Shown: positions 1-8,272 of the stretch, piece after piece | How positions within the stretch are numbered: the stretch's first letter is position 1 | Layout: every line of letters begins with the position of its first letter | Assembly: GCA_041685735.1 (NCBI GenBank) | Contig: JAWLFE010000013.1 | Location: 1-64,000, forward strand | Reading direction: 5' to 3' | Source: CSSed11-175R1 sp041685735 | GTDB lineage: Bacteria; Actinomycetota; Nitriliruptoria; Nitriliruptorales; Nitriliruptoraceae | Length of the DNA: 64,000 bases | The notes under the pieces: model-generated | Told to the model about the DNA's origin: nothing | The model's input: only the letters and a program-made list of their open reading frames with translations | Databases searched by the model: none | Position numbers and translations under genes: made by a program

Positions 1-1679
1 GGCTCGGGTGGGTACAGGACGTCCCTCGCCATGGCCACGAACGACGCGGTGGAATCCCGTAGGGCGACGTCGTCCGGACAGAAGTTGCCACCCCCACAGT
101 TGCCGCGGATGCCGGCCTCCGAGAGCGCGTGGATCCCGTCGACGTGCGCGTGTCCGAGGTCGACGTCGGCGTAGTGCTCGAACCCGCGCATCGGGCGGGG
201 CAGCTCCATCGCCCTCGACAACAGGGTGCTCAACTGGCCGCGGGTCATGAGCTCGGTCGGACGGAAGGTCCCGTCGTCGTAGCCGATCAGCCAGCCGCGC
301 TCGGCCAGGGCGTTGATCGCCGGTGCATGGACGTAGCCGGGGGCGACATCCGAGAACCGGCTGCCCGGGACCGGATCGAGCTCGAAGGCACGCATCACGA
401 ACGACGACGCCTGTGCACGGTTGAGTCCGAGGCTCGGGCAGAAGGCGTTGAGCTCGCAGCCGTTGGTGACCCCGGCGTCCGCGAGGTCCAGGATCGCCTT
501 GCGGTGCGGCGACGAGGACGGCACATCCGGGAAGCGCATCGAGATCCCCTCGGCATCACTGCGGATCTCGTCGAGCTTCTGGTGGATCTGTCCCGGACAC
601 GAGGTCTGGCCGACATCCCGGTGCCCGACGATGTTGGGGCGCCAGGTGCCGCCACCCATCCTGTCGTTCCAGCCGGTCGGATCCACCCGGTGGATCGCGG
701 ACTTCACGCCGACGACCTGGGTCAACGACTCGAGCGCCGCATCCGAGGCCTGTCGGTCGGTGAAGTTGCCCATCACCGACACGCCGAACGATCCGGTGTT
801 GAAGCCACGGGCATGGGCACCGATCACGGGCCGGTCGAACCCGCCCGCACGGCCCTCGTAGATCGTGCCGAACCGGTCCACCACGACGTTGTAGCCGAGG
901 TCCGACCAGCCGAGGTTGACGGTGTGGTAGCGGTACATGGCACGCATGACGCCCGGGGCCTCGGCACGGCTGTAGCCGTTGGCCTTCGACGTGTCGGGCG
1001 AGTGCGCGGTGTGGTGCACGACGCCCATGTGGATCTCGCGGGCGTACTTGGGCTCGCTGTCGCCGCGCAGGGACTCATCCGCACCCCACTGCGCGCGGCT
1101 GACGATCGACAGCTCGTCCGCGTGCGCGGACGGGCTGCCAGCCCGGGTCTCGTAGGTGCGTTGGACGGGACCGCCGGAGCTGCCCATCGAATCGATCAGG
1201 TGGGTCTCGAGGTCTGAGACGCTGGCACCCTCCACCTCGAGCTGCACGCGGGTGGCCTCGCCGACCCACAGCGGCTCGGTCGGGACGCCCGGCGCGGCGT
1301 TGGCGGCCTCCTCGCTCCCGGCGTCCGGGCCGTCCTCCTCATCGAGGAAGTCGAGCGGCATCCAGGCGCTCCAGGCCTCACCGTCGTAGGTGCGGGCCCG
1401 GACGGCGATCGCGCCTTCGGGCGCGGTGACACCCATCATGTTGAACGTGAGCGGGGTCTCGATCGGCTCCGAGCGGGAGACGGCGACCTCACCCGATGCA
1501 CCGGCCGTGGAGAACCCCTTGGCCTGTGGTGCGGTGGTCGACGACGCCTCCGGCAGATCGGTCAACGTCTCGGCCAGGGTCTTCGGGGTGGCGTGCACCA
1601 CGACCTGCCCGAGCGGTGGCATCACCGTCAGGACGAGCGCGGCGACGGCAGCCAGCGACACGAGCCGGATCGAACGCAC
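1..1679 (-). CDS. PGRP-type N-acetylmuramoyl-L-alanine amidase with SLH repeats (3' end outside window)
   Basis: Secreted peptidoglycan amidase. Starting from the GTG at 1679, a signal peptide (about residues 1-30, MRSIRLVSLAA...) is followed by a linker. An Amidase_2/PGRP domain lies at about residues 188-360, with the zinc-ligand motifs VVHHTAH, IVGHRDVGQ and TSCPG all visible. From about residue 385 come S-layer-homology type repeats with cysteine pairs (NGCELNAFCP, GNCGGGNFCP), suggesting attachment to the cell wall. The frame stays open to base 1, so the C-terminus is missing. GTG 1679 was chosen because AAGGG sits 7 nt upstream; an in-frame ATG at 1724 has no good ribosome site. It is divergent from the CAP/SLH gene at 2257. 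Domain assignment is firm; the exact substrate is not. Confidence 0.9.
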   Translation of the reverse strand, partial: MRSIRLVSLAAVAALVLTVMPPLGQVVVHATPKTLAETLTDLPEASSTTAPQAKGFSTAGASGEVAVSRSEPIETPLTFNMMGVTAPEGAIAVRARTYDGEAWSAWMPLDFLDEEDGPDAGSEEAANAAPGVPTEPLWVGEATRVQLEVEGASVSDLETHLIDSMGSSGGPVQRTYETRAGSPSAHADELSIVSRAQWGADESLRGDSEPKYAREIHMGVVHHTAHSPDTSKANGYSRAEAPGVMRAMYRYHTVNLGWSDLGYNVVVDRFGTIYEGRAGGFDRPVIGAHARGFNTGSFGVSVMGNFTDRQASDAALESLTQVVGVKSAIHRVDPTGWNDRMGGGTWRPNIVGHRDVGQTSCPGQIHQKLDEIRSDAEGISMRFPDVPSSSPHRKAILDLADAGVTNGCELNAFCPSLGLNRAQASSFVMRAFELDPVPGSRFSDVAPGYVHAPAINALAERGWLIGYDDGTFRPTELMTRGQLSTLLSRAMELPRPMRGFEHYADVDLGHAHVDGIHALSEAGIRGNCGGGNFCPDDVALRDSTASFVAMARDVLYPPE

Positions 1680-2256
1680 GTAGGCACCCTTCTGTGCTGG
1701 CTTGCCGGTCACCCGGATCCTCATCGGTCACGGTCGGCCGGTCTCGGTGGAACACAACCCTCATCAGCAACTTGGCCAACGGGAGTGGATCGCAACCTCA
1801 ACGGCAACGCAACCGTTCGTCCCTAAGCTTCGGCATCGAGAGCAGCCGCCTGTACCACGAGCCTCGCTGACCGCGCGCACTGTGCACCCTCGACCCGATC
1901 GGCGCAACCGGCCACACGGACACGGCCGGAACAGCGCACAGAACGCGCGACCACCTCCCATGAACCGGTGACCTCGTCCGGTCGAGCGCTCATGCCCTCA
2001 TGCCCCGACGCGCCGGTCGGAGACCCCGTTGGCCGCACGCGCCGCCGTACCGGTCGGACCTCCGCGGGCGGCCCCGCCCTTCGGACCCATCCGGACGCCG
2101 GTTCGCCGCCCCCACGCCGGATGGCGGAGAGTGCGCACTTACTCACGGAGAGTAAAGCGTCGTCCCGTGCCGACCGATACCTCGAGTGTCCCGAGAAGCG
2201 CAGCCGCAGGCCGTTCGAGCGCTCTCATCCACCACGTTCCGGTCGCGGAGGCAGCG
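1680..2256. other. Intergenic region between two divergent SLH-protein genes
   Basis: This 577-base spacer separates the divergent amidase and CAP/SLH genes and should carry both promoters. I see no clear -35/-10 pair, tRNA or convincing small gene. The stretch around 1810-1840 is the least GC-rich part. Cell-wall hydrolase genes of actinobacteria often have c-di-AMP (ydaO) riboswitches, but the conserved ydaO core is not recognisable here. Confidence 0.5.
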
Positions 2257-3318
2257 ATGGATACGGTCCACGCGGTGTCCGCTGGTCCGTCGCCGGCCCA
2301 CCGGGCCGCCGCGATCTCCTCCTCGGACCGGCGCCGCGGCCGGGCGCGCATCGCGGTGCTGACGGTCCTGGCGCTCGCGTGCAGCCTGCTGCCGTCCGTC
2401 GTCGCGGCGCCGGCGGCCGAGGCCGCGATCGACTCGGTCCGTGAGGCCGACTTCATCGCCCTGGTCAACATCGAACGGGCCAAGAACGACCTGCCGGCAC
2501 TCACGCCGGTCAGCGACATCCGGGAGGTCGCACGCACGCACAGCGTGACGATGGCCCAGGAGTCCCGCCTGCACCACAACCCGACCTTCTCCCAGGAGAT
2601 CACCAACTGGCAGGTCGTCGGCGAGAACGTCGGCCGCGGCCCATCCGTCGAGTCGTTGCACCGCGCGCTGATGAACTCCGAGGGGCACCGCGCCAACATC
2701 CTCCACGAGCGCTACACCCAGATCGGTGTCGGCGTCGAGGTCCGGGACGGCCAGGTCTGGGTGACGCAGAACTTCCGCCGCCCGATGGGCACCATCGCCG
2801 CCGGCACCCCATCGACCACCGTCTTCGGCGACGTCCCCAACACCAACGTCCACGTGCAGGGCATCCTCGCGGTGGCCTCGTCCGGCATCACGGAGCGCTG
2901 CGGGATCGCACGGTTCTGCCCGACCAGTTCGGTGACGCGTGCCGACTTCGTGGTCATGCTCGCCAAGGCCATGCAGGTCGAACCGGCTGCAACCAGCCGC
3001 TTCACCGACATGTCCGGCCCGGCTGCCGGCTACGCCGAGGCGCTGGCCGCCCAGGGCATCGTCGCCGGCACCTCGTCGACGACCTTCTCTCCCGACCGCC
3101 TTCTGACCCGCGAACAGCTCGCGACGCTGTTCGCTCGGGCCCTCGAGCTCGAGCCACGCACCTCGTCGTTCACCGATGTCGGATCCGTGCACGCCGGCAA
3201 CGTCGGCGCGCTGGCACACCGCGGCATCGTCCGGGGATGCACCACCACGACCTTCTGCCCGCGCAACGACGTCACCCGCGCACAGGTCGCGACGATGCTG
3301 AACAACGAGTTCAGCTGA
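2257..3318 (+). CDS. Secreted CAP-domain (SCP/PR-1) protein with SLH repeats
   Basis: Predicted exported protein of 353 aa. A long charged N-region is followed by a hydrophobic segment (about residues 32-50) and an Ala-rich cleavage region. A CAP domain spans about residues 60-190, with the family hallmarks RTHSVTMAQ, GENVG and SEGHRANIL. SLH-type repeats follow to the end and contain the same cysteine pattern (ERCGIARFCP, GCTTTTFCP) as the divergent amidase. The start ATG at 2257 has GGAGG five bases upstream; the frame is open further upstream but without such a site. The activity of bacterial CAP proteins is poorly known, so a cell-wall-associated role is inferred from the SLH repeats and the neighbour. 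Confidence 0.85.
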   Translation: MDTVHAVSAGPSPAHRAAAISSSDRRRGRARIAVLTVLALACSLLPSVVAAPAAEAAIDSVREADFIALVNIERAKNDLPALTPVSDIREVARTHSVTMAQESRLHHNPTFSQEITNWQVVGENVGRGPSVESLHRALMNSEGHRANILHERYTQIGVGVEVRDGQVWVTQNFRRPMGTIAAGTPSTTVFGDVPNTNVHVQGILAVASSGITERCGIARFCPTSSVTRADFVVMLAKAMQVEPAATSRFTDMSGPAAGYAEALAAQGIVAGTSSTTFSPDRLLTREQLATLFARALELEPRTSSFTDVGSVHAGNVGALAHRGIVRGCTTTTFCPRNDVTRAQVATMLNNEFS

Positions 3319-3371
3319 TCGTCCGGGCGCGCCCGGTCATCGTGGCCGCACCACCCAGCGGCGCAGGCATC

Positions 3372-3377
3372 TAGCCT
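3372..3377 (+). promoter_or_regulatory. Possible -10 element (TAGCCT) for rfbD
   Basis: TAGCCT lies 55 bases before the rfbD start. The same TAGnnT type of hexamer occurs before several genes in this window (7047, and on the minus strand 6834, 31387 and 35943), which suggests a house -10 consensus. No matching -35 is obvious. Confidence 0.3.
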
Positions 3378-3432
3378 GGCTCGACGGGCCCATGGGCCGC
3401 CCAGGCCAGGTCCCGTTCGAAGGGAGTCGAGC

Positions 3433-4368
3433 GTGCGCGTGCTCATCACCGGAGCGAACGGCCAGCTCGGCCAGGATCTGCTCGACGCCTTCGCCGACCA
3501 CGACGTGCTCGGCCTCACGCGCGACGACCTCGACATCAGCAGCGAGGCAGCGGTCCCCGACGTGGTCGAGCCCCTCCGGCCGGACCTGCTCATCAACGCC
3601 GCGGCGTGGACCGACGTCGACGCCTGCGAAGGCGATCCGCAACAGGCACATGCGATCAACGCGGCCGGACCGGGATGGTTGGCCGCGGCCTGCGCTCGGG
3701 TCGACGCGCGGATGGTGCAGATCTCGACGGACTACGTGTTCGGGGGTGCGCCGGCGGAGCGCGGGGGCCCGGCGCCGTCTGAAGCGGGGAGCGCGGCGCT
3801 GTCTGGAGCCGGACCGGCGCCGTCTGAGCGCGCCCGGCCGCGGTCCGGATGGTCGTCGTCGGCGACTCCCTACCCGGTCAACGTGTACGGGCGCTCCAAG
3901 GCCGACGGCGAACAGCGGGTCCGGGCCGTGCTCGACCGGCACCTGATCGTGCGCACCTCGTGGCTGGCCGGCGCGCGGGGGGACAACTTCGTGGCCACGG
4001 TGCTGCGACTGGCCGCTGAGCGCGACCGGCTGGAGGTCGTCGACGACCAGGTCGGCAACCCCACCTACAGCCGAGATCTCGCCGAGAGCATCCGGCAGCT
4101 GGTCGCGTCGGACCGCGCCGGGACGTGGCATCGCACCAACGCCGGCCACGCGTCACGGTTCGAGGTGGCCGTCGCCGTGGTCGACACGTGCCACCTCGAT
4201 GTCGAGGTCGTGCCGATCTCGACCGGTGGGATGGCCCGCCCTGCGGCTCGACCGGCGTGGTCCGTGCTCGACGATCGCCGGGAGACGGCCGCTGGCCTCC
4301 GGCCACTGCCGCCGTGGCGTGACGGGCTCGAACGCCTGCTGCTGGAGATGGGTGCCCTCGCACGATGA
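3433..4368 (+). CDS. rfbD: dTDP-4-dehydrorhamnose reductase
   Basis: Reduces dTDP-4-dehydro-L-rhamnose to dTDP-L-rhamnose for cell-wall or surface polysaccharides. The 311-aa protein has the N-terminal nucleotide-binding motif GANGQLGQDL (residues 7-16), the INAAAWTDVD segment, QISTDYVFGG, and the catalytic Tyr-x3-Lys as VYGRSK. It also keeps the TSWL and YSRDLA segments typical of RmlD. Between STDYVFGG and the Tyr/Lys pair, where orthologues have a short conserved loop, there is an Ala/Pro/Ser/Arg-rich insertion encoded by a GC-rich imperfect tandem repeat. The GTG start follows AAGGGAG. No other rhamnose genes are in the window. Confidence 0.9.
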   Translation: MRVLITGANGQLGQDLLDAFADHDVLGLTRDDLDISSEAAVPDVVEPLRPDLLINAAAWTDVDACEGDPQQAHAINAAGPGWLAAACARVDARMVQISTDYVFGGAPAERGGPAPSEAGSAALSGAGPAPSERARPRSGWSSSATPYPVNVYGRSKADGEQRVRAVLDRHLIVRTSWLAGARGDNFVATVLRLAAERDRLEVVDDQVGNPTYSRDLAESIRQLVASDRAGTWHRTNAGHASRFEVAVAVVDTCHLDVEVVPISTGGMARPAARPAWSVLDDRRETAAGLRPLPPWRDGLERLLLEMGALAR

Positions 4369-4370
4369 CC

Positions 4371-4398
4371 CCGGCACGGGCGTGATCGCCCGTGCCGG
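4371..4398. terminator. Bidirectional terminator-like hairpin
   Basis: A perfect 12-bp stem (CCGGCACGGGCG and its complement) with a 4-base TGAT loop. It lies between the convergent rfbD and lipoprotein genes. There is no T-run, as is common for GC-rich actinobacterial hairpins. Confidence 0.6.
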
Positions 4399-4475
4399 CG
4401 CCAACAGGCGTTCCGCGGTGATCCGCGGTGGACGCGCTGTTGCCCGCGTGCCGTGGCCGGACCCCGCCTCGGCGA

Positions 4476-5039
4476 TCAGTCGAGGACGGGCGCGCCGAAG
4501 TCGGCGCCGTCCAGGACCTCGATGAACGTGTCCACGTGGTCGAGGAACACCTCCGGGCCGTCCTGTTGCCCGAACGTCGGGACCGGCTGGGCCAGCACGA
4601 CGATGCTGCGCGACGGGATCACCACCACCATCTCGCGCAGCGGGATCCCGTCGGTGACGTAGCTGAACACGATCCGGGTGGCCGGGACATCGCCACCGAG
4701 GACGATCTGTTCGTCGGACTCGACCGTGGCGTCCTGCCGCTCGGCGTAGTCGCGCCAGTCACCGGGGACGGTGCGTGGTTCGTAGGTGAGGAACATCGCG
4801 ACGACGTCGGTACGGGGTTCGACGTCGGGGTCCTCCTCCGCGGTGCGAATCGCCTCGGGGCCGATGTCCGCGTTGGAGATGGAGAGCCGCGTGTCCTCCT
4901 CCTCGAACACGTACCACCCGTCGGGCATCGGCAGCGTGACGTTGCGCCATGTGACCGACGACGGTTGGTTGCCGCCGCAGGCCGTGATCGCGAGCGCGAG
5001 CACGATGAGGAGCAGGAGGGTGGATCGGCGAGGTGACAC
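4476..5039 (-). CDS. Predicted lipoprotein, function unknown
   Basis: 187-aa protein with a lipoprotein signal peptide: a short basic start (MSPRR), a hydrophobic core, and the lipobox ITAC with the modified Cys near residue 21. The mature part begins GGNQPSS and contains PMPDGWYVFEEED and a region rich in beta-type residues. This resembles small surface lipoproteins loosely related to PsbP/DcrB folds, but I do not recognise a specific family. The start is GTG. It is convergent with rfbD and 48 bases downstream of the membrane-protein gene that ends at 5088, so it may be the second gene of that transcript. Confidence 0.75.
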   Translation of the reverse strand: MSPRRSTLLLLIVLALAITACGGNQPSSVTWRNVTLPMPDGWYVFEEEDTRLSISNADIGPEAIRTAEEDPDVEPRTDVVAMFLTYEPRTVPGDWRDYAERQDATVESDEQIVLGGDVPATRIVFSYVTDGIPLREMVVVIPSRSIVVLAQPVPTFGQQDGPEVFLDHVDTFIEVLDGADFGAPVLD

Positions 5040-5087
5040 GAAGGCTCCGGGCGGCGTGGGATCCGCAGACCGCCGAGGGTACGCCGG

Positions 5088-6827
5088 TCAGTCCGAACGG
5101 TCGGACTCACGGGCGGCGACCTCGTCCATCAACCGGGACAGCCGGGCGGTCGAGGTCAACATGTCCTGGTCGTCGGTCGATGGCCCTTCGGCGGACGGGA
5201 CGAACCGAGGCAGACCGCCGGTGTCGTCGGTCGAGGCACGTCGCGGCTTCTGGCTTGCCTGCTGCCGCGGGGGTGCCTGCTGCCGCTGGGGTGCACCGGG
5301 CGCGACATCCGCCTCGTCCCGGCGGACCGGGTCGGTGATCTCGTGTTCGAGACGGCGGGGTGGCTGCTCCACCCGTGGCCCCGGTATCGGAGTGGGGTCC
5401 GGCTGCGGGTCCGGCTCCGGCATCGGATCCGGCTGCGGTGCGGGATCCGGCATCGGTTGCGGCGTCGGCTCAGGCAGCGGCTGCGGTGCGGGATCCGGCA
5501 TCGGTTGCGGCGTCGGCTCAGGCAGCGGCTNNNNNNNNNNNNNNNNNNNNNNNNNNNNNNNNNNNNNNNNNNNNNNNNNNNNNNNNNNNNNNNNNNNNNN
5601 NNNNNNNNNNNNNNNNNNNNNNNNNNNNNNCGGTGCGGGATCCGGCGTCGGGTCCGGGGTCGGCTCGGGCACGGGATCGGGCTCCGGCGTCGGGTCCGGG
5701 GTCGGCGCGGGATCCGGCTGCGGTGTCGGCATCGGGTCCGGGGTCGGCTCGGGCACCGTGGCTCGCTCCGTCTCCGAACGCGACAGGGCGACCGTGGCTT
5801 CGTCCTCGATCACCTGGGTCGACGGGTCGACGGTCGGAACCGGCTGGTCACCGTCCGCCGCCAACCCGCCCGGGGCGGGCCGGTCGTCCTGGTCCAGGGG
5901 CTCGGCCGCGGGTCCGGCGTCGGGCTCGGTGGAAGCCGTTCCGACTCCCAGGTACCGCGCGAAGGCGTCGTCGATCAGGATGACCTGCGCCTGGGTCCCG
6001 ACCGCCTCGACCGCATCCAGGCCGGCGATCAACTCCACGCGCGAGGTCCGATCGCGCTCCGCGACGACCAGCAACTGGTCGAGCACCAGCGAGGCGCGCA
6101 CGACCGGCCGGCTGGCCGCCATCGGCAGCGCCACCAGCAACACCTCGAGGTCCCGGGGGATCCAGCTGCCGGCCTCGACGAAGGCCCGGAGTGCCTCCTT
6201 CGTGTCGCGCCCGGCGCCGAGCCGGGCGAGCCGGAGGTCCGGATGGAGGTCAACCACCGAGGTGAGCTTGGCGTTCTCGCGGATCATCTCGAGGAACCCG
6301 GGCTGCCCGTTGCCCTCACCCGTCAGGTCCAGGGTCAACACGGATGACCCGTCCTGTGCCAGCCGGTGCCCCAGTCGATCGACCCAGGCAGCCGACCGAC
6401 GGCCGTCACCCGTGGCCGCGGCGATCCCGAGCAGCAGCGTCCGTCCCGACGGCCGGACGTCCTGGATCGCCGCCGCGAGTTCCGTCGTCGCGGACGCGTC
6501 GGCGCGCAGGGGCAGCACCGCCACCAGTTCGCCACCGGCGGCCCGCACGTGTCGGGGACCGCGCACCGTCAGGTCCGCCGAGTCCAGGGCGATCAGGACC
6601 GCGATGGCCAACAGCAGGGCCGCACCACCGACCGCCGCACCGACCAGTGGGGTCGGCGGCAGGAACCCGGGGGCGACGACCGCGACGACCACCGCGACGA
6701 GCACGAGCATGCCGACGGTGATCAGCAGGGCACGCCGTCGCTGATCGATGAGGTCGAACCCCTCGAACAGCCACCCCGGTGGCCGCGAGCGACGGGCTCT
6801 GTCGGAGTCTGGTGGCTTCGTCATCAC
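5088..6827 (-). CDS. Membrane protein with a degenerate BY-kinase-like domain and a Pro/Glu repeat tail
   Basis: Cytoplasmic N-terminus, then two transmembrane helices (about residues 34-58 and 60-84). A roughly 230-residue domain follows that lines up in order with the ATPase domain of polysaccharide-type tyrosine kinases (CpsD/Wzc C-terminus). The P-loop position reads ATGDGRRSA, the Walker A' position LTLDLT and the Walker B position LLVALP, so the nucleotide-binding residues appear to be lost. The C-terminal half is a Pro/Glu/Asp/Gln tail of PEPTPDP-type repeats interrupted by the 100-N gap; its true length is unknown. The start uses tandem ATGs next to a TAGGCT promoter element. A scaffold role in surface polysaccharide export is a guess. 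Confidence 0.7.
   Translation of the reverse strand: MMTKPPDSDRARRSRPPGWLFEGFDLIDQRRRALLITVGMLVLVAVVVAVVAPGFLPPTPLVGAAVGGAALLLAIAVLIALDSADLTVRGPRHVRAAGGELVAVLPLRADASATTELAAAIQDVRPSGRTLLLGIAAATGDGRRSAAWVDRLGHRLAQDGSSVLTLDLTGEGNGQPGFLEMIRENAKLTSVVDLHPDLRLARLGAGRDTKEALRAFVEAGSWIPRDLEVLLVALPMAASRPVVRASLVLDQLLVVAERDRTSRVELIAGLDAVEAVGTQAQVILIDDAFARYLGVGTASTEPDAGPAAEPLDQDDRPAPGGLAADGDQPVPTVDPSTQVIEDEATVALSRSETERATVPEPTPDPMPTPQPDPAPTPDPTPEPDPVPEPTPDPTPDPAPXXXXXXXXXXXXXXXXXXXXXXXXXXXXXXXXXXPLPEPTPQPMPDPAPQPLPEPTPQPMPDPAPQPDPMPEPDPQPDPTPIPGPRVEQPPRRLEHEITDPVRRDEADVAPGAPQRQQAPPRQQASQKPRRASTDDTGGLPRFVPSAEGPSTDDQDMLTSTARLSRLMDEVAARESDRSD
5431..5526. repeat. 48-bp tandem repeat, two copies before the gap
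   Basis: Two exact copies (5431-5478, 5479-5526) and the start of a third encode a 16-residue Pro-rich unit in the tail of the minus-strand membrane protein. The array runs into the N gap, so the real copy number is probably higher. Confidence 0.9.
5531..5630. other. Assembly gap (100 N) inside a coding repeat
   Basis: Exactly 100 N placed within the Pro-rich repeat of the gene at 5088-6827. The length is nominal. The reading frame happens to be kept, but the translated length across it is not meaningful. Confidence 0.98.
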
Positions 6828-6833
6828 CCACCG

Positions 6834-6839
6834 AGCCTA
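6834..6839 (-). promoter_or_regulatory. Possible -10 element (TAGGCT) for the gene at 5088-6827
   Basis: TAGGCT on the minus strand ends only seven bases before the first ATG of the membrane-protein gene. If used, the mRNA would be leaderless or nearly so. Confidence 0.35.
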
Positions 6840-7128
6840 GCGGTCACACGCCATGGTTCCGTGGACCGCGAGCCCCGTCGAACGGCCACGACGCGGACAC
6901 GGGAGCGAACTCGGGGACAACACAGGAGCGGACGCGGTGACGGTCTGGTTCGGCCTGGACACCAGCCGCCCGGATCGCGATGCCGACCGTTGGCCCGGGG
7001 CGCTCCGGCAGGCAGGTTCGAAGGACGTTCGCCAGTAGCCCGCGAGTAGCATCGTGTGACGAGGTCGACCAACGGGCTACACCTGCCCGGGCGGCCCTCC
7101 CCCAGACACCGGACTCGGAGGCAGCCCC
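6840..7128. other. Divergent intergenic region with a possible TAGCAT -10 at 7047
   Basis: About 290 bases between the divergent membrane-protein and dehydrogenase genes. TAGCAT at 7047-7052 is a plausible -10 for the dehydrogenase, with a start site about 70 bases before its ATG. Nothing else recognisable. Confidence 0.4.
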
Positions 7129-8025
7129 ATGTCCGCACCGTCCACACCAGGCGCTCCGCGGTCCGTCGCGATCGTCGGCGCCGGCGTCATGGGGCGCGGT
7201 ATCGCGTACGTCAGCGCCGTTTCGGGCGCCCGCACGACGCTGGTCGACCTGGATGCCGACCAACTCGACGACGCGGTCCGGCGCATCGACCTCGATGTCG
7301 CTGCGGGGGTCGAACGCGGCAAGCTCGACGACGAGGTGGCGGCCAGGACCCGCGAGCTGCTCACGACCACCACCGACCTGCGGGCCGGTTGCGAGGGCGT
7401 GGACCTGGTCATCGAAGCCGTCGTCGAACGCATGGACGTCAAACACCAGGTGCTGCGCACCGCGGAGGCGGTCGCTGCCGAAGGGGCGGTGCTCGCGACC
7501 AACACCTCGGCGATGTCGATCACGGAGATCGCCGGGTCGCTGGACGACCCCTCCCGCGGGGTCGGGATGCACTTCTTCAACCCCGTGCCCAAGATGAAGC
7601 TGTGCGAGCTGGTCCGGGGCCTGCAGACCTCGCCGGACACGATGGACCGGGCTGAGGCTGCCGCGCAGGCGTTCGGCAAGCAGACCGTGCGGATCGAGGA
7701 CCTGCCCGGGTTCGCGACGTCACGGATCAACGCGCTGATCGGCAACGAGGCGATGCGCATGCTCGAGGAGCACGTGGCCTCCCCCGCCGACATCGACACC
7801 GCGATCAAGCTGGGGCTCAACCACCCGATGGGCCCGCTCGAGATGGGTGACCTGGTCGGCTGGGACACGCGGTTGGACATCCTCGAGTACCTGGGCAGCA
7901 CCCTCGGCGACCGGTTCAAGCCGACGAACCTGCACCGGCGGATGGTGGCGGCCGGTCGCCTCGGACGGAAGTCGGGCCACGGCGTCCACCGCTACGACGC
8001 GGACGGCAACCGCATCGACGACTGA
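7129..8025 (+). CDS. 3-hydroxyacyl-CoA (3-hydroxybutyryl-CoA) dehydrogenase
   Basis: NAD-dependent oxidation of 3-hydroxyacyl-CoA to 3-ketoacyl-CoA, in fatty-acid or butyrate/PHB-type metabolism. The 298-aa single-domain protein starts with a Rossmann fold (VAIVGAGVMGRGIA, residues 13-26). It has IEAVVERMDVK, the NTSAMSITEIA stretch, and the catalytic histidine region GMHFFNPVP. The C-terminal helical domain shows NHPMGPLEMGDLVG and ends with a GRKSGHG segment. Length and motifs match FadB2/Hbd/PaaH proteins; which substrate chain is used cannot be told. GGAGG lies seven bases before the ATG. No thiolase or hydratase is adjacent. Confidence 0.92.
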   Translation: MSAPSTPGAPRSVAIVGAGVMGRGIAYVSAVSGARTTLVDLDADQLDDAVRRIDLDVAAGVERGKLDDEVAARTRELLTTTTDLRAGCEGVDLVIEAVVERMDVKHQVLRTAEAVAAEGAVLATNTSAMSITEIAGSLDDPSRGVGMHFFNPVPKMKLCELVRGLQTSPDTMDRAEAAAQAFGKQTVRIEDLPGFATSRINALIGNEAMRMLEEHVASPADIDTAIKLGLNHPMGPLEMGDLVGWDTRLDILEYLGSTLGDRFKPTNLHRRMVAAGRLGRKSGHGVHRYDADGNRIDD

Positions 8026-8109
8026 CCGCGTCGACGACTGACCGAATGGACGACCAACCGTCGACGGGCGCACCAGCCGCCAACCATCGGTTGCCCACCC
8101 CGGCCGCTT

Positions 8110-8209
8110 NNNNNNNNNNNNNNNNNNNNNNNNNNNNNNNNNNNNNNNNNNNNNNNNNNNNNNNNNNNNNNNNNNNNNNNNNNNNNNNNNNNNNNNNNNN
8201 NNNNNNNNN
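8110..8209. other. Assembly gap (100 N) in repetitive intergenic DNA
   Basis: 100 N between the dehydrogenase and the hypothetical gene at 8273. The right flank carries imperfect repeats of a GCGCTTGC/GACC type, so a collapsed short repeat is the likely cause. True length unknown. Confidence 0.98.
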
Positions 8210-8272
8210 CGCTTGCGACCCGGCGCTTGCGCCCACAGCAGCGCCGGCCCGGCGCTTCCGACCGGGCGCTTG

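Noticed and set aside
1593..2444. Several short open frames in the 1680-2256 spacer
   Set aside because: No ribosome sites, no conserved sequence, and they are phase-shifted shadows of each other.
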